Shown here one piece after another: positions 17,999 to 26,151 of a stretch of DNA of 64,000 nt; the stretch's first letter is position 1; each line of letters starts with the position of its first letter. The stretch is from positions 176,314 through 240,313 of the forward strand of contig NZ_VRTS01000005.1 in assembly GCF_008017755.1 (NCBI RefSeq). Direction: 5' to 3'. Position numbers and translations under genes: made by a program. The DNA is from Alkalisalibacterium limincola (GTDB lineage: Bacteria; Pseudomonadota; Gammaproteobacteria; Xanthomonadales; Xanthomonadaceae). The notes under the pieces are model-generated. The model searched no databases. It saw only the letters and a program-made list of their open reading frames with translations, and was not told where the DNA came from.

Positions 17999-20031
17999 GC
18001 GAGCCCATCGACGCGATCGAACGCGACCCCCGCGCGCCCTGGCTGCTGTCGGGGCCGGGTGCGGTCGATGCGCTGGCCGGCCACATCGCCTCGAGTACGG
18101 CGCAGTCCCCCGACACTGCGGTGTTCGCGTTCCGGATCGGCCGCCATGCCCGTGGAACCGACCCGGACCGCCTCGCTTACCGCCTGCTGGCCTGGTTGCG
18201 CGAGGTGGCGGGACACCGCGAGCCCCTGCCGACCGCGCCCGAGGCGATCGCCGAACGCCTGCCGAACTGGCTGGCGCGGGCCGCCTCGGCACGCCCACTG
18301 CTGGTGGCGGTCGCCGACGTGGGGCGCCTGGGCCGGCGCGGGGACACGCGCTTCCCGCGCTGGATGCTGGACTGGCGGCCACCACGCGCCAGCATCGTCC
18401 TGGCCGATGCGGCGGCGGACGTGGCCGGAGACTGGGCAGCGGCCTCGGGACGGGTGCTGGATGCCGGACCGGCTGCGGCCTGCGCGTGGCCCGAGCCGCC
18501 TGCGACCTTGGACGCCGAGGCACAGTCGATCCTGGACGAGGCCTGGCGCCGCGCCGACGCCGGCGAGCGCGAGGGCCTGCGCGACTGGCTGTGCCAGCCG
18601 CGGCACGTGGCGGCACTCAATGAACCCGCCGCGCGCTACGACCTGCACCGCTGGCTCAGGGAGCTGGCACCCGCGCTGGGCGGCGGAGCCGGCGTCCTGG
18701 CCCCGCTGCGCGAACGCATCGCGGCGATTGATGGTGTCCAGGCTCGCACCGCGGCATTGCTGGAGATGGCGAACCTTCTCGGCGCGGTCGACGGCGAGGC
18801 CGACCCGGAGCCGTTGCTGCGCGAAGCAGTGGCCCTGGACGCGGGAGCGCCGGCCGCCGTGCTTGCGCTGGCCACCCGCCTCAATGCCGTCGGCCGCCAC
18901 GACGAGGCGATCGAGCTCGGCGAGCCCGCGCTGCAGGCATGGCCGGCGGATGCCGACGCCAGCGCGCAGGCCCGTCACCAGCGCGCGATCGCGGCGGAAT
19001 CGCTGGGCGACCTGGCCACGGCCGAACGCCTGTACCAGCAGTCGCTGAAGCTTCTCGAGGATGCCGCCGGGCCGCAGGCCGCCGGGCTCCTGCCGCACCT
19101 GGCCAATCTGGCCGGCGTGCTCCAGGCACGGCAGGACCCGCAGGCCGCCCGACCCTGGCGCGAACGTGCCGCCGACATCGCCCGGCGCGTGCATGGCGAT
19201 GCCGATCCGCGAACCGCTTCGGCGCTTGATGCGCTGGCCGGACTGCATTACGCGCTTGGCGATCCGGCCGCAGCGGCGAAACATTACCGCGAAGCCTTGC
19301 GCGTGGTCGAAGCGGCCTTCGGCCCGCAGCATCCGGCCACGGCCGCGGCCTTGCACAACCTCGGCACCACGCTGGATGCGCTCTCGGACTACAGCGAAGC
19401 CGAGGCGATGCACCGCCGGGCGCTGGCGATCCGCGAGGCGCGCCTGGGCCGGATCCACGAGGACACCGCCGCCAGCCGCCACAACCTGGCCTCGGTGCTG
19501 GACGAGCGGGGCCGCAAGGACGAGGCCGAGACGATGTACCGCGAGGCGATCGAGGACTGGCGCCAGCTGGTCGGTGACGACCACCCGGCCACCGCGACGA
19601 GCCGCAACAACCTGGCCGACCTGCTGGCCGAGCGCGGCGACCCCGCGGCAGCGGAGCCGCTGTACCGGGCCAACCTGCGCAGCTTCAGCCAGCGCTATGG
19701 CGACGAGCACCCGCACACCCTGATCACTTGCACCGAGCTCGGCGCGACCCTGTGCATGATCGGCCAGGCCACCGAGGGCGAGGCGCTGCTGCGTGGCGCG
19801 ATCGACGCCAGTGCGCGGATCCTGGGCGAGACCAGCCTCGGCCACGTCGATGCCCTGTGCAAGCTGGCCGTGGCCCTACACCGGCGCGGGCGCACCGGCG
19901 AGGCCCGTGCCCTGCTGGATGCCGCGATCAGCCGCCTGGAGCCGAAGCTGGGGGTCATCTCGCCCCGCATGCTGCGCCTGCAGCGGCACCGCGAAGCGCT
20001 CGACCGCGAATCCGACCCGCAGGTGCACTGA
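17995..20031 (+). CDS. Large tetratricopeptide-repeat protein (kinesin light chain-like)
   Basis: The 678-residue cytosolic protein overlaps mobA by four bases. Residues 1-200 form a domain I do not recognise (it resembles the NTPase-like front of some signalling TPR proteins but lacks a clear P-loop). Residues about 260-660 hold around eight TPR units of the 42-residue TPR_10/TPR_12 type, e.g. HPATAAALHNLGTTLDAL and HEDTAASRHNLASVLDERG. Such arrays bind protein partners. Its link to Mo/W metabolism rests on gene overlap only. Confidence 0.8.
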   Translation: MSEPIDAIERDPRAPWLLSGPGAVDALAGHIASSTAQSPDTAVFAFRIGRHARGTDPDRLAYRLLAWLREVAGHREPLPTAPEAIAERLPNWLARAASARPLLVAVADVGRLGRRGDTRFPRWMLDWRPPRASIVLADAAADVAGDWAAASGRVLDAGPAAACAWPEPPATLDAEAQSILDEAWRRADAGEREGLRDWLCQPRHVAALNEPAARYDLHRWLRELAPALGGGAGVLAPLRERIAAIDGVQARTAALLEMANLLGAVDGEADPEPLLREAVALDAGAPAAVLALATRLNAVGRHDEAIELGEPALQAWPADADASAQARHQRAIAAESLGDLATAERLYQQSLKLLEDAAGPQAAGLLPHLANLAGVLQARQDPQAARPWRERAADIARRVHGDADPRTASALDALAGLHYALGDPAAAAKHYREALRVVEAAFGPQHPATAAALHNLGTTLDALSDYSEAEAMHRRALAIREARLGRIHEDTAASRHNLASVLDERGRKDEAETMYREAIEDWRQLVGDDHPATATSRNNLADLLAERGDPAAAEPLYRANLRSFSQRYGDEHPHTLITCTELGATLCMIGQATEGEALLRGAIDASARILGETSLGHVDALCKLAVALHRRGRTGEARALLDAAISRLEPKLGVISPRMLRLQRHREALDRESDPQVH

Positions 20032-20194
20032 GGCGACGTCCCGCGTCATCGCTACGGCGCGCGCGCTCCCACCAACACACCCCTGCAAGCGAACCGCCGC
20101 CGGATTTTCGGGATGCGGCTGACGCTTTTATGCGGTTTCCGGGAAATAAGCTGAATGCTTGCTGACTGAAAAGCCGGATTTACAGGCGGCATGC

Positions 20195-20222
20195 TTGCGT
20201 TCTTGCTCTGGTGTTGTAGTCT
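20195..20222 (+). promoter_or_regulatory. Possible promoter of small basic peptide gene
   Basis: TTGCGT (20195-20200) and TAGTCT (20217-20222) are separated by 16 bases in a locally AT-richer stretch just upstream of the small gene. The hexamers are only partial matches to sigma-70 consensus. Confidence 0.3.
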
Positions 20223-20250
20223 ACCAGCACACCACCTCACGGAGACACAC

Positions 20251-20439
20251 ATGAACACCTTCCTCGCCAACCGCACCGCCACCCCGAACAACCAGACCCT
20301 GAACAGCCTGGTCCTGGCTTCCCTCTCCACCCAGCGCTATCGCAACCGCGAGTTCGGCATCGGCTACGGCCGCAGCCAGGGTTACGCCCGCAGCCACAGC
20401 CTGTGGTCGACCAGCGCCAAGCGCAGCCGCTACTGCTGA
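20251..20439 (+). CDS. Small basic Arg/Ser/Tyr-rich protein, unknown
   Basis: A 62-residue peptide begins at ATG 20251 behind a weak GGAG site and ends with TGA before a perfect hairpin. The first half is Asn/Thr/Leu-rich (TPNNQTLNSLVLASLS); the second half is strongly basic and contains the near-repeat GYGRSQ-GYARSH before a KRSRYC end. Base composition is lower in GC than in neighbouring genes. It has no signal peptide or membrane segment. I recognise no family; a nucleic-acid-binding peptide is one guess, a modified-peptide precursor another. Confidence 0.5.
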   Translation: MNTFLANRTATPNNQTLNSLVLASLSTQRYRNREFGIGYGRSQGYARSHSLWSTSAKRSRYC

Positions 20440-20461
20440 AGATGATGCTCCGGGGGTGTGT

Positions 20462-20484
20462 GACCGGGCCCGAGCGGCCCGGTC
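20462..20484. terminator. Perfect 9-bp hairpin between convergent genes
   Basis: GACCGGGCC-N5-GGCCCGGTC lies 22 bases after the small gene stop and 15 bases before the end of the convergent yqeC gene. It has no T-run on either side, so it may be a weak bidirectional terminator or an RNA-stabilising end rather than a standard intrinsic terminator. Confidence 0.5.
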
Positions 20485-20499
20485 GCCTCCAGGCCCCGG

Positions 20500-21255
20500 T
20501 CAGCGCCCGCAGACCCAGACCCGCGGATCAGCCGGGTCCCTGAGCCGGGCCAGAACCACCCGATCGAACCGATCGCTCCGCGACAGCGCTTCCTGCGCAA
20601 TCGCCATCGCCGACCCCAGGGTCGCCTCGTCGTCGACCATGTTCAGCAGCGGCACCACGCGCAGTCCCGCCGTTCCGTGCAGGCTGCCCTCGTCGTGTGC
20701 GAGCAGCGCCGAGAACGCCTGTTCGGTGATCGCCTCGTCCAGCCCGAGCCCGGTCAGGGCCGCAACCCGCTCCGGTCGGTGCGCGGACTTGTCGTCCAGC
20801 GGCCGCCCCAGCGCCCGCAGCGACAGCACCGGCACCACCAGGTCGCAGTCCGGCACCAGCGCGGGCTCGCCTTCCGCCGGCGCCTTGATCCAGCGCATCC
20901 GCGCACCATCGGCCTTCACCAGGGTCAGCGCGAAGCCATGCTGCTCGTGCAGCCCGGGCACGCTGCGCGGGTCGATGCCCTCGTGCCTGCCGGGTTTGTG
21001 CTGCGGGCCGGCATAGAACACGCGCGCGCCGCGGCCGTGCGCCAGGGCCTGGCGCAACGCGTCGCCCTCGGCGGCGAGAGTGTCATCGAACAGCCCCTGC
21101 GGTGGCGGCGTGCATCGTGCCGTGGCGGTCATCGCCAGCCGGCCGCGGGCCGGGTCATGGGTCGCCGCCAGCGCATGCAGCAGCGACTTCTTGCCGCCGG
21201 CGCCGACCGCGCAGACGATCCCGCCCTCGATGCCCAGGGCCTGGAACAGCTTCAT
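20500..21255 (-). CDS. yqeC: YqeC family P-loop protein (putative Se/Mo hydroxylase maturation factor)
   Basis: The 251-residue protein starts MKLFQALGIEGGIVCAVGAGGKKS, a P-loop-like motif (GAGGKKS) typical of YqeC, with later DGARMRWIKAPAEGEP and VVPVLSLRALGRPLDD. YqeC has been proposed, from gene co-occurrence, to mature selenium-dependent molybdenum hydroxylases. No selD, yqeB or hydroxylase is visible here, so a different molybdoenzyme role is possible. The start overlaps the stop of the upstream propeller gene by ATGA. Confidence 0.75.
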   Translation of the reverse strand: MKLFQALGIEGGIVCAVGAGGKKSLLHALAATHDPARGRLAMTATARCTPPPQGLFDDTLAAEGDALRQALAHGRGARVFYAGPQHKPGRHEGIDPRSVPGLHEQHGFALTLVKADGARMRWIKAPAEGEPALVPDCDLVVPVLSLRALGRPLDDKSAHRPERVAALTGLGLDEAITEQAFSALLAHDEGSLHGTAGLRVVPLLNMVDDEATLGSAMAIAQEALSRSDRFDRVVLARLRDPADPRVWVCGR

Positions 21256-22361
21256 CGCGCCGCCTCCCCGACAGGGCAGGCCGACACCGCGAGCACCCGC
21301 GGCAGGAACAAGGCCAGCGCCTGCCAGTGGTCGCCGGCGTCGCGGCTGGCATAGAGCTGGCCACCGGAAGTGCCGAGGTAGAAGCCCGGGGCCTCGCCGA
21401 TGCCGTCGCAGGCCAGCGCTTCGCGCAACACGGTGACGTGGCAAAGGGCCTGGGGCAGCCCCTCGCCGAGGGCTTCCCAGTGTCCACCGGCATCGCGGCT
21501 GCGGTACACGCGAAGGCGACCATCGCAGACCGTGCGCAAATCCTGGCTTTCGATCGGCACCACGTAGACGCTGTCGGGGTCGGCCGGTTCGCCGCTGAGC
21601 GCGTAACCGAAGCCACTGGGCAGGCCGGCGCTGATGTCGGTCCAGTGCGCTCCGCCGTCGTCGCTGCGGTACACGCCGGAATAGCACTGCCGGTAGAGCC
21701 TGTCGGGCCGCGCCGGATGGCGCCACAACCGGTGGATGTTGTGGCCGGCGACGTGCTCGCCCGGCGGCCGGTTCGGTGCGGCCACGCCCTGGTTCAAGGG
21801 CCACCACTGCGTGCCGTCGTCGTCGCTGGCGTAGGCGCCGCCGGCCGACACCGCCGCGTACAGGCGGCCGGGAAGGTCGGGGTCGCACTGCACGCTGTGC
21901 ACCGAGAAACCGCCGCGGGCCGGTTCCCACAGGCTTCGTGTCGGATGCTCGTTCAGGCCTTCCACGGCCTGCCAGCTGCGGCCCAGGTCGTCGCTGACGA
22001 ACAGTCCGGCCGGATCGACGCCGGCGTAGAGGCGGTCGGGCTTCGATGCCGGGCCCGGGGCGATCGACCAGACGCGTTTGAGGCGCCGGCCATGGCGGGT
22101 GTCGGCGTGCCGTGGCACGTCCGGCAACGGCGACCAGCTGCGCCCGGCGTCGGTGCTCGCATGCACGTGGCTTCCCCAGACCGGGTGGTCGGTCACGGCG
22201 AAGCCGCGCGCCGGGTCGCGGGGGTCGAGCCATGCCTGCAGCACTTCGTGGCCCTGCAGGGCGAAGCCGGTGTGCTCCCAGTGCCGGCGGTCGTCGCGGC
22301 TCTCGAAGCGGAACAGGCCCTTGGCGGTGGCGGCCAGCAGGACGGTGGTGGGAGGACTCAT
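21252..22361 (-). CDS. BNR/Asp-box beta-propeller protein
   Basis: The 369-residue protein carries six Asp-box repeats at regular spacing (STDAGRSW, SDDLGRSW, SDDDGTQWW, SDDGGAHW, SRDAGGHW, SRDAGDHW), giving a sialidase-like six- or seven-bladed propeller. It has no signal peptide, so it is probably cytosolic. It overlaps yqeC by four bases, so the two are translated together. I took ATG 22361 as start because the residues after it (VLLAATAKGLFRF) begin the first blade; an upstream GTG would add 13 residues. Substrate or partner unknown. Confidence 0.8.
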   Translation of the reverse strand: MSPPTTVLLAATAKGLFRFESRDDRRHWEHTGFALQGHEVLQAWLDPRDPARGFAVTDHPVWGSHVHASTDAGRSWSPLPDVPRHADTRHGRRLKRVWSIAPGPASKPDRLYAGVDPAGLFVSDDLGRSWQAVEGLNEHPTRSLWEPARGGFSVHSVQCDPDLPGRLYAAVSAGGAYASDDDGTQWWPLNQGVAAPNRPPGEHVAGHNIHRLWRHPARPDRLYRQCYSGVYRSDDGGAHWTDISAGLPSGFGYALSGEPADPDSVYVVPIESQDLRTVCDGRLRVYRSRDAGGHWEALGEGLPQALCHVTVLREALACDGIGEAPGFYLGTSGGQLYASRDAGDHWQALALFLPRVLAVSACPVGEAAR

Positions 22362-22580
22362 GGCACCCGGCGTGGGAGGGACCGCCTGAGCGTAGTGCAT
22401 CCGTCGCGAGAGGTGTCTTCACACGGTCACGCGGGGGCCACCGATTCGACGAAAGGATGAGCCCCGGCGGGATGATCACACCGGGGCAACGGGTGCCCTG
22501 CGATATCATCAGGACATGTCCACGCCACGCCTCGACGTCCACCACACCGCGTGTTCCGGGACCGCCCGGGAGGCCCCTCG

Positions 22581-22859
22581 ATGCCGTCGGTGAACGTGCG
22601 CATCCCGCCGGCCCTGCGTGCCTTCACTGGGGGCCTGGACGAGCTGTCGGTGCAGGCTGACACGGTGACCGAACTGGTGGGCGCACTGGACCGGCGCCAC
22701 CCCGGCCTGGCCGCACGCCTGCTGAGTCCGGAGGGTGGCCTGAGGCCCTACGTGAACGTTTTCATCGACCAGGACAACGTGCGCCAGCGCGAGGGTCTGT
22801 CCGCGCGCCTGCACGAAGGCGCCGTGGTTTCGATCCTGCCGGCCGTGGCGGGCGGCTGA
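22581..22859 (+). CDS. MoaD/ThiS-like sulfur carrier protein
   Basis: This 92-residue beta-grasp protein has the family core (VNVFIDQDNVRQREGLSARL, then GAVVSILPAVAGG) and ends in Gly-Gly, the site of thiocarboxylate formation. It is followed after one base by a MoeB-type activating enzyme, so it is probably the sulfur donor for molybdopterin synthase or a related thio-transfer. The start ATG 22581 follows GGGAGG. Length and the REGLSARL loop are closer to the archaeal-type MoaD-like group than to E. coli MoaD. Confidence 0.85.
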   Translation: MPSVNVRIPPALRAFTGGLDELSVQADTVTELVGALDRRHPGLAARLLSPEGGLRPYVNVFIDQDNVRQREGLSARLHEGAVVSILPAVAGG

Positions 22860-22860
22860 C

Positions 22861-24000
22861 GTGGCCGCTCCCGTGGACATTCCCGAGATCACGCCTGCGC
22901 AGGCGCTGGAGCGCGTGCGCGCCGGCGCCGTGCTGGTGGACGTGCGCGAGGACGGCGAGCGCGCCGGCGGCATGGCCGAGGGCGCACTGGGCGTGGCCCG
23001 CGCTGCGTTGGAGGCGCAGCCCGTCCAGTGGTTACCCGATCGCGATGCCGAGGTGTTGCTGCTGTGCGCGGCGGGCCGGCGCTCGATGCTGGCCGCCCAG
23101 GCGCTGGCGGCACAGGGCTATTCACGACTGGCCTCGGTGGCCGGCGGCACCAGCCGCTGGCGCGAGGAGGGCCTGCCGATGTCCGCGCCGACGGAGGGCC
23201 CGGACTTCCTGGAACGCTATTCGCGCCACCTGCTGCTGCCGGAGGTGGGCCTGGAGGGCCAGCGCCGGCTGGCGCGGGCGCGGGTGCTCATGGTCGGTGC
23301 CGGCGGCCTCGGCTCGCCGATCGCGCTGTATCTCGCCGCAGCCGGCGTGGGCCACATCCGCCTGGTCGACGACGACGTGGTCGACCGCAGCAACCTGCAG
23401 CGCCAGGTGCTGCACCGCGAGGCCGGGATCGGACGGCCGAAGGTGGCGTCCGGTGCCGAGGCGATGTCCGCCCTGAACCCGAACGTCACCGTCGAACCGG
23501 TCCGTGCGCGCTTGTCGGCGGCCAACGTCGAGGACCTGCTGCGCGGGCACGACCTGGTCATCGACGGCTCGGACAATTTCGCCACCCGCTACCTGGTCAA
23601 CGACGCCTGCGTGAACCTGGGACTGCCGATGGTCTATGGCGCGGTGCACCGTTTCGAGGGCCAGGCCAGCGTGTTCTGGCCGGCCCAGCCCGGCGGCGGT
23701 GGATGCTGCTATCGCTGCCTGTTCCCGGAGCCACCGCCCCCGGAGTTCGCACCGAACTGTTCCGAGGCCGGGGTGATCGGCGTGCTGCCGGGCGTGGTCG
23801 GCCTGCTGCAGGCCACCGAGGCGGTGAAGCTGATCCTGGGCGTGGGCCAGAGCCTGTCGGGGCGGCTGCTGCAATTCGATGCCTTGCGCATGCGCTTCGA
23901 CGAACTGCGCCTGGTGCGCGACCCGGATTGCCCGGCCTGCGGCGAGCGTCCGCGCCTGAAGGGTTACGAGGACCTGCCTGCCGGTTGCGCGCTGGGCTGA
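22861..24000 (+). CDS. moeB: Rhodanese-MoeB/ThiF fusion: sulfur carrier adenylyltransferase/sulfurtransferase
   Basis: The 379-residue protein joins an N-terminal rhodanese (about 1-108, candidate persulfide Cys69 in LLLCAAGRRS) to a MoeB/ThiF E1-like domain (about 115-375). The latter shows the ATP loop VGAGGLGSP (145-153), DDDVVDRSNLQRQ, the conserved PNCSEAGVIGVLPG Cys, and paired CxxC zinc sites (CYRC and CPAC). It would adenylate the Gly-Gly end of the preceding MoaD-like protein and load sulfur onto it. Start GTG 22861 lies one base after the carrier stop. In most fusions the rhodanese is C-terminal (MOCS3); here it is N-terminal. Confidence 0.9.
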   Translation: MAAPVDIPEITPAQALERVRAGAVLVDVREDGERAGGMAEGALGVARAALEAQPVQWLPDRDAEVLLLCAAGRRSMLAAQALAAQGYSRLASVAGGTSRWREEGLPMSAPTEGPDFLERYSRHLLLPEVGLEGQRRLARARVLMVGAGGLGSPIALYLAAAGVGHIRLVDDDVVDRSNLQRQVLHREAGIGRPKVASGAEAMSALNPNVTVEPVRARLSAANVEDLLRGHDLVIDGSDNFATRYLVNDACVNLGLPMVYGAVHRFEGQASVFWPAQPGGGGCCYRCLFPEPPPPEFAPNCSEAGVIGVLPGVVGLLQATEAVKLILGVGQSLSGRLLQFDALRMRFDELRLVRDPDCPACGERPRLKGYEDLPAGCALG

Positions 24001-24064
24001 CCGGCGCGAGCCGACGGCTGCCGGGGCCGCCGCCGGGGGCTGAACCAAGACGAGGAGCCTGCCG

Positions 24065-24784
24065 ATGCGCCGCCGTCAATTCGTCACCGCCTGCTCCGTC
24101 GGCGCCTGCGCGCTGGGACTGGGGCTGCCGGGCTGCCGGCATGACGCCGGACCATTGCAGCCGCAGCGCTTCGCGCGCGCCCGGCTGGTCGACCCGGAAG
24201 GCGAGCCCCTGCGTGCCGGCACGCTGGAGGTCGGCGTGAACTACGTCTTCCACTACCCCTACGTGTCCACACCGGCGTTCCTGTTCCGGCTGGCCGGCCC
24301 GGTGGCGCCCAACGGCGGGCTCAGCGATCGCGAGGGTCGCAGCTATAGCGGCGTCCCCGGAGTCGGCCCCGACGGCAGCGTCGTCGCCTACTGCGCGATC
24401 TGCGTGCACAAGCTGTCCCATCCCAGCCCGCAGCTCACCTACATCAGCCTGCGCGAACGGCTGCCGGGCGAACACGGCGTATCGCCCCACGTGATCAGCT
24501 GCTGTGCCCAGAACAGCCGATTCGACCCCTACGACGGGGCGCGGGTCATCGACGGACCGGCCGACCAGCCACTCGCCTCGATCCTGGTCGAGCACGATCC
24601 CGCCAGCGACCAGCTGCATGCCACCGGCCTGGTCGGTGGCGTGGTGTTCAAGCGCTACTTCGAGACCTTTGCGCGCCGCCTGCAGGTCGAGCATGGCGAT
24701 GACGAGAGGGCGCTGGCGGAGGCCGGCGGCGACGTGGTGGCACACCGGCTCGAGGCATTTTCGGGGAACGTGCTGCGCTGCTGA
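24065..24784 (+). CDS. Tat-exported lipoprotein with degenerate Rieske-like domain
   Basis: The 239-residue protein starts MRRRQF, a twin-arginine signal, with lipobox LPGC (Cys24). Residues about 95-175 resemble a Rieske domain: CAICVHKLSH (Cys110, Cys113, His115) and CCAQNSRFDPYDGARVIDGP (Cys146, Cys147, Gln149). The second motif normally reads CPCH; here the second Cys and the His are Ala and Gln, so a standard 2Fe-2S site with two His ligands is unlikely. It may bind another metal or a shifted cluster. It follows moeB and may belong to a periplasmic electron pathway. Confidence 0.7.
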   Translation: MRRRQFVTACSVGACALGLGLPGCRHDAGPLQPQRFARARLVDPEGEPLRAGTLEVGVNYVFHYPYVSTPAFLFRLAGPVAPNGGLSDREGRSYSGVPGVGPDGSVVAYCAICVHKLSHPSPQLTYISLRERLPGEHGVSPHVISCCAQNSRFDPYDGARVIDGPADQPLASILVEHDPASDQLHATGLVGGVVFKRYFETFARRLQVEHGDDERALAEAGGDVVAHRLEAFSGNVLRC

Positions 24785-24795
24785 GCGCGCGGCGC

Positions 24796-26124
24796 TCAGC
24801 CGGCACAGGCGGCGGCATGCGCGCGCACGCCGCTGGCGGCCTCCCCGAGGTGGGCGGGCAATCGATCGTCGAGGAAACCGGACCACGAGGTGGCGACCCG
24901 GCACAGCCCCTCGTGCCCGGCGCGTGCGTCGATGCCGCGCCACAGCGACAGGAACAGCGGACTGAGCGGGGAGGCGGTGCGCATGACGTCCATCGCCTCG
25001 GCGAGCATGTCCTGGTCCTCCCAGTTGATCGCGACCATGGCCTTGATCCAGTTGGCGTCCATGTCGCGCGGTGCCGCCTCCAGCACGCCCTGCGCGCGCA
25101 CCATGGCCTGGTAGGGATCGGCCTGAAGCACCGCATCCCAGGCGAGCAGGGTCTGGTAGCCGACGAGCGCGTCGAGCTCGCGCTGGCTGGCCGGTGCGGC
25201 GGCCAGTGCCCGGTTGGCGTAACCGCCCTCGCGCAGGAACGCGAACGAGCGGGCCACGCCCAGGGCCCGCTGCAGGTCCCAGTTGCGTGCTTCGAGCAGG
25301 CGCAGGAGTTCGTCGCAGGCGGCGCTGCAACTGCCATCGTATTCGCGCCCGATACGGTTGCTGATCACCGCATGGCGTACGTTGACGTCATCGGGCTGCT
25401 CGCGGCCCCCGACGCGGAAGTCGGCCAGCGCCATCTCCTCGCCACGAAGCTGGGCCAGCTCCCAGTGGGCAAGCAGGTAGCTGCCGGAGCCGAGCACCCC
25501 CTCGTCGCGGGTAAGCGCCAACATCGCTTCGAGCTCGTCGCCGTGTCCCAGTTCGCCGGTGGCGCGGGCGTAGGCCGACAGCCAGGCGCGGTCGTTGGCG
25601 ATACGCTCCTCGCCCAGCGGCTCGATGAGCGCAAGCAGTTCCGGCCACTGTGCGCTGCGGGCCGCCAGGGCCGCCCGGTAGGCCAGCAGCAGGCCCTCGG
25701 GCGGGCGCCGGGCCGGGGGCAGGCCGGCCATCTCCTCCAGCAGCGCCCGGCCACGCACCAGGTTGCCCGAGCCCAGCTCCGTCTCCAGCGTCAGCACGGC
25801 GATGACCAACGGCGATGCCGCATCGCGATGCAGCCCATCGATCATCTCGCGCGCGTCCGGGATCCGCCCGGTCCAGGCCAGGTGCAGGCCGCGGCCGAGC
25901 AGGTCCGGCGGGGTGCTGGCATCGACCTCGATGCTGCACTCCTCGGGCAGGGTATCGACCCAGTAGCGCTCGGCGCACTCGAGCATCGCCAGGCGGATCG
26001 ACTCCCATGGCCGTTGGGTGGGGTCGGCCCGACCCGCCGGCTCGACCGGCGACGGCCGTGTCGCGCAGGCGGCCAGCAGCACGGCGGCCAGCACGAGGGC
26101 AAGTGGTGCTTTGAAGTCAGGCAT
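24796..26124 (-). CDS. Large uncharacterised lipoprotein, helical-repeat rich
   Basis: The 442-residue protein has a lipoprotein signal (LALVLAAVLLAACATRP). The remainder is rich in Ala, Leu and Glu, arranged as about ten helix pairs (e.g. AMLALTRDEGVLGSGSYLL, AMVRAQGVLEAAPRDMD), which suggests TPR- or Sel1-like solenoid repeats. Four or five Cys residues (CAERYW, ECSIEV, SCSAACDELL) may form periplasmic disulfides. It lies downstream of the ankyrin gene on the same strand, 27 bases away. Function unknown. Confidence 0.65.
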   Translation of the reverse strand: MPDFKAPLALVLAAVLLAACATRPSPVEPAGRADPTQRPWESIRLAMLECAERYWVDTLPEECSIEVDASTPPDLLGRGLHLAWTGRIPDAREMIDGLHRDAASPLVIAVLTLETELGSGNLVRGRALLEEMAGLPPARRPPEGLLLAYRAALAARSAQWPELLALIEPLGEERIANDRAWLSAYARATGELGHGDELEAMLALTRDEGVLGSGSYLLAHWELAQLRGEEMALADFRVGGREQPDDVNVRHAVISNRIGREYDGSCSAACDELLRLLEARNWDLQRALGVARSFAFLREGGYANRALAAAPASQRELDALVGYQTLLAWDAVLQADPYQAMVRAQGVLEAAPRDMDANWIKAMVAINWEDQDMLAEAMDVMRTASPLSPLFLSLWRGIDARAGHEGLCRVATSWSGFLDDRLPAHLGEAASGVRAHAAACAG

Positions 26125-26151
26125 CGGGCATCCCGGCAGGCAGGTGGGCGT

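Noticed and set aside
17722..19845. A 707-codon minus-strand frame opposite the TPR gene
   Set aside because: Its translation is low in complexity and typical of antisense to Ala/Leu/Glu-rich repeats; the plus strand has clear TPR units and coupled start.
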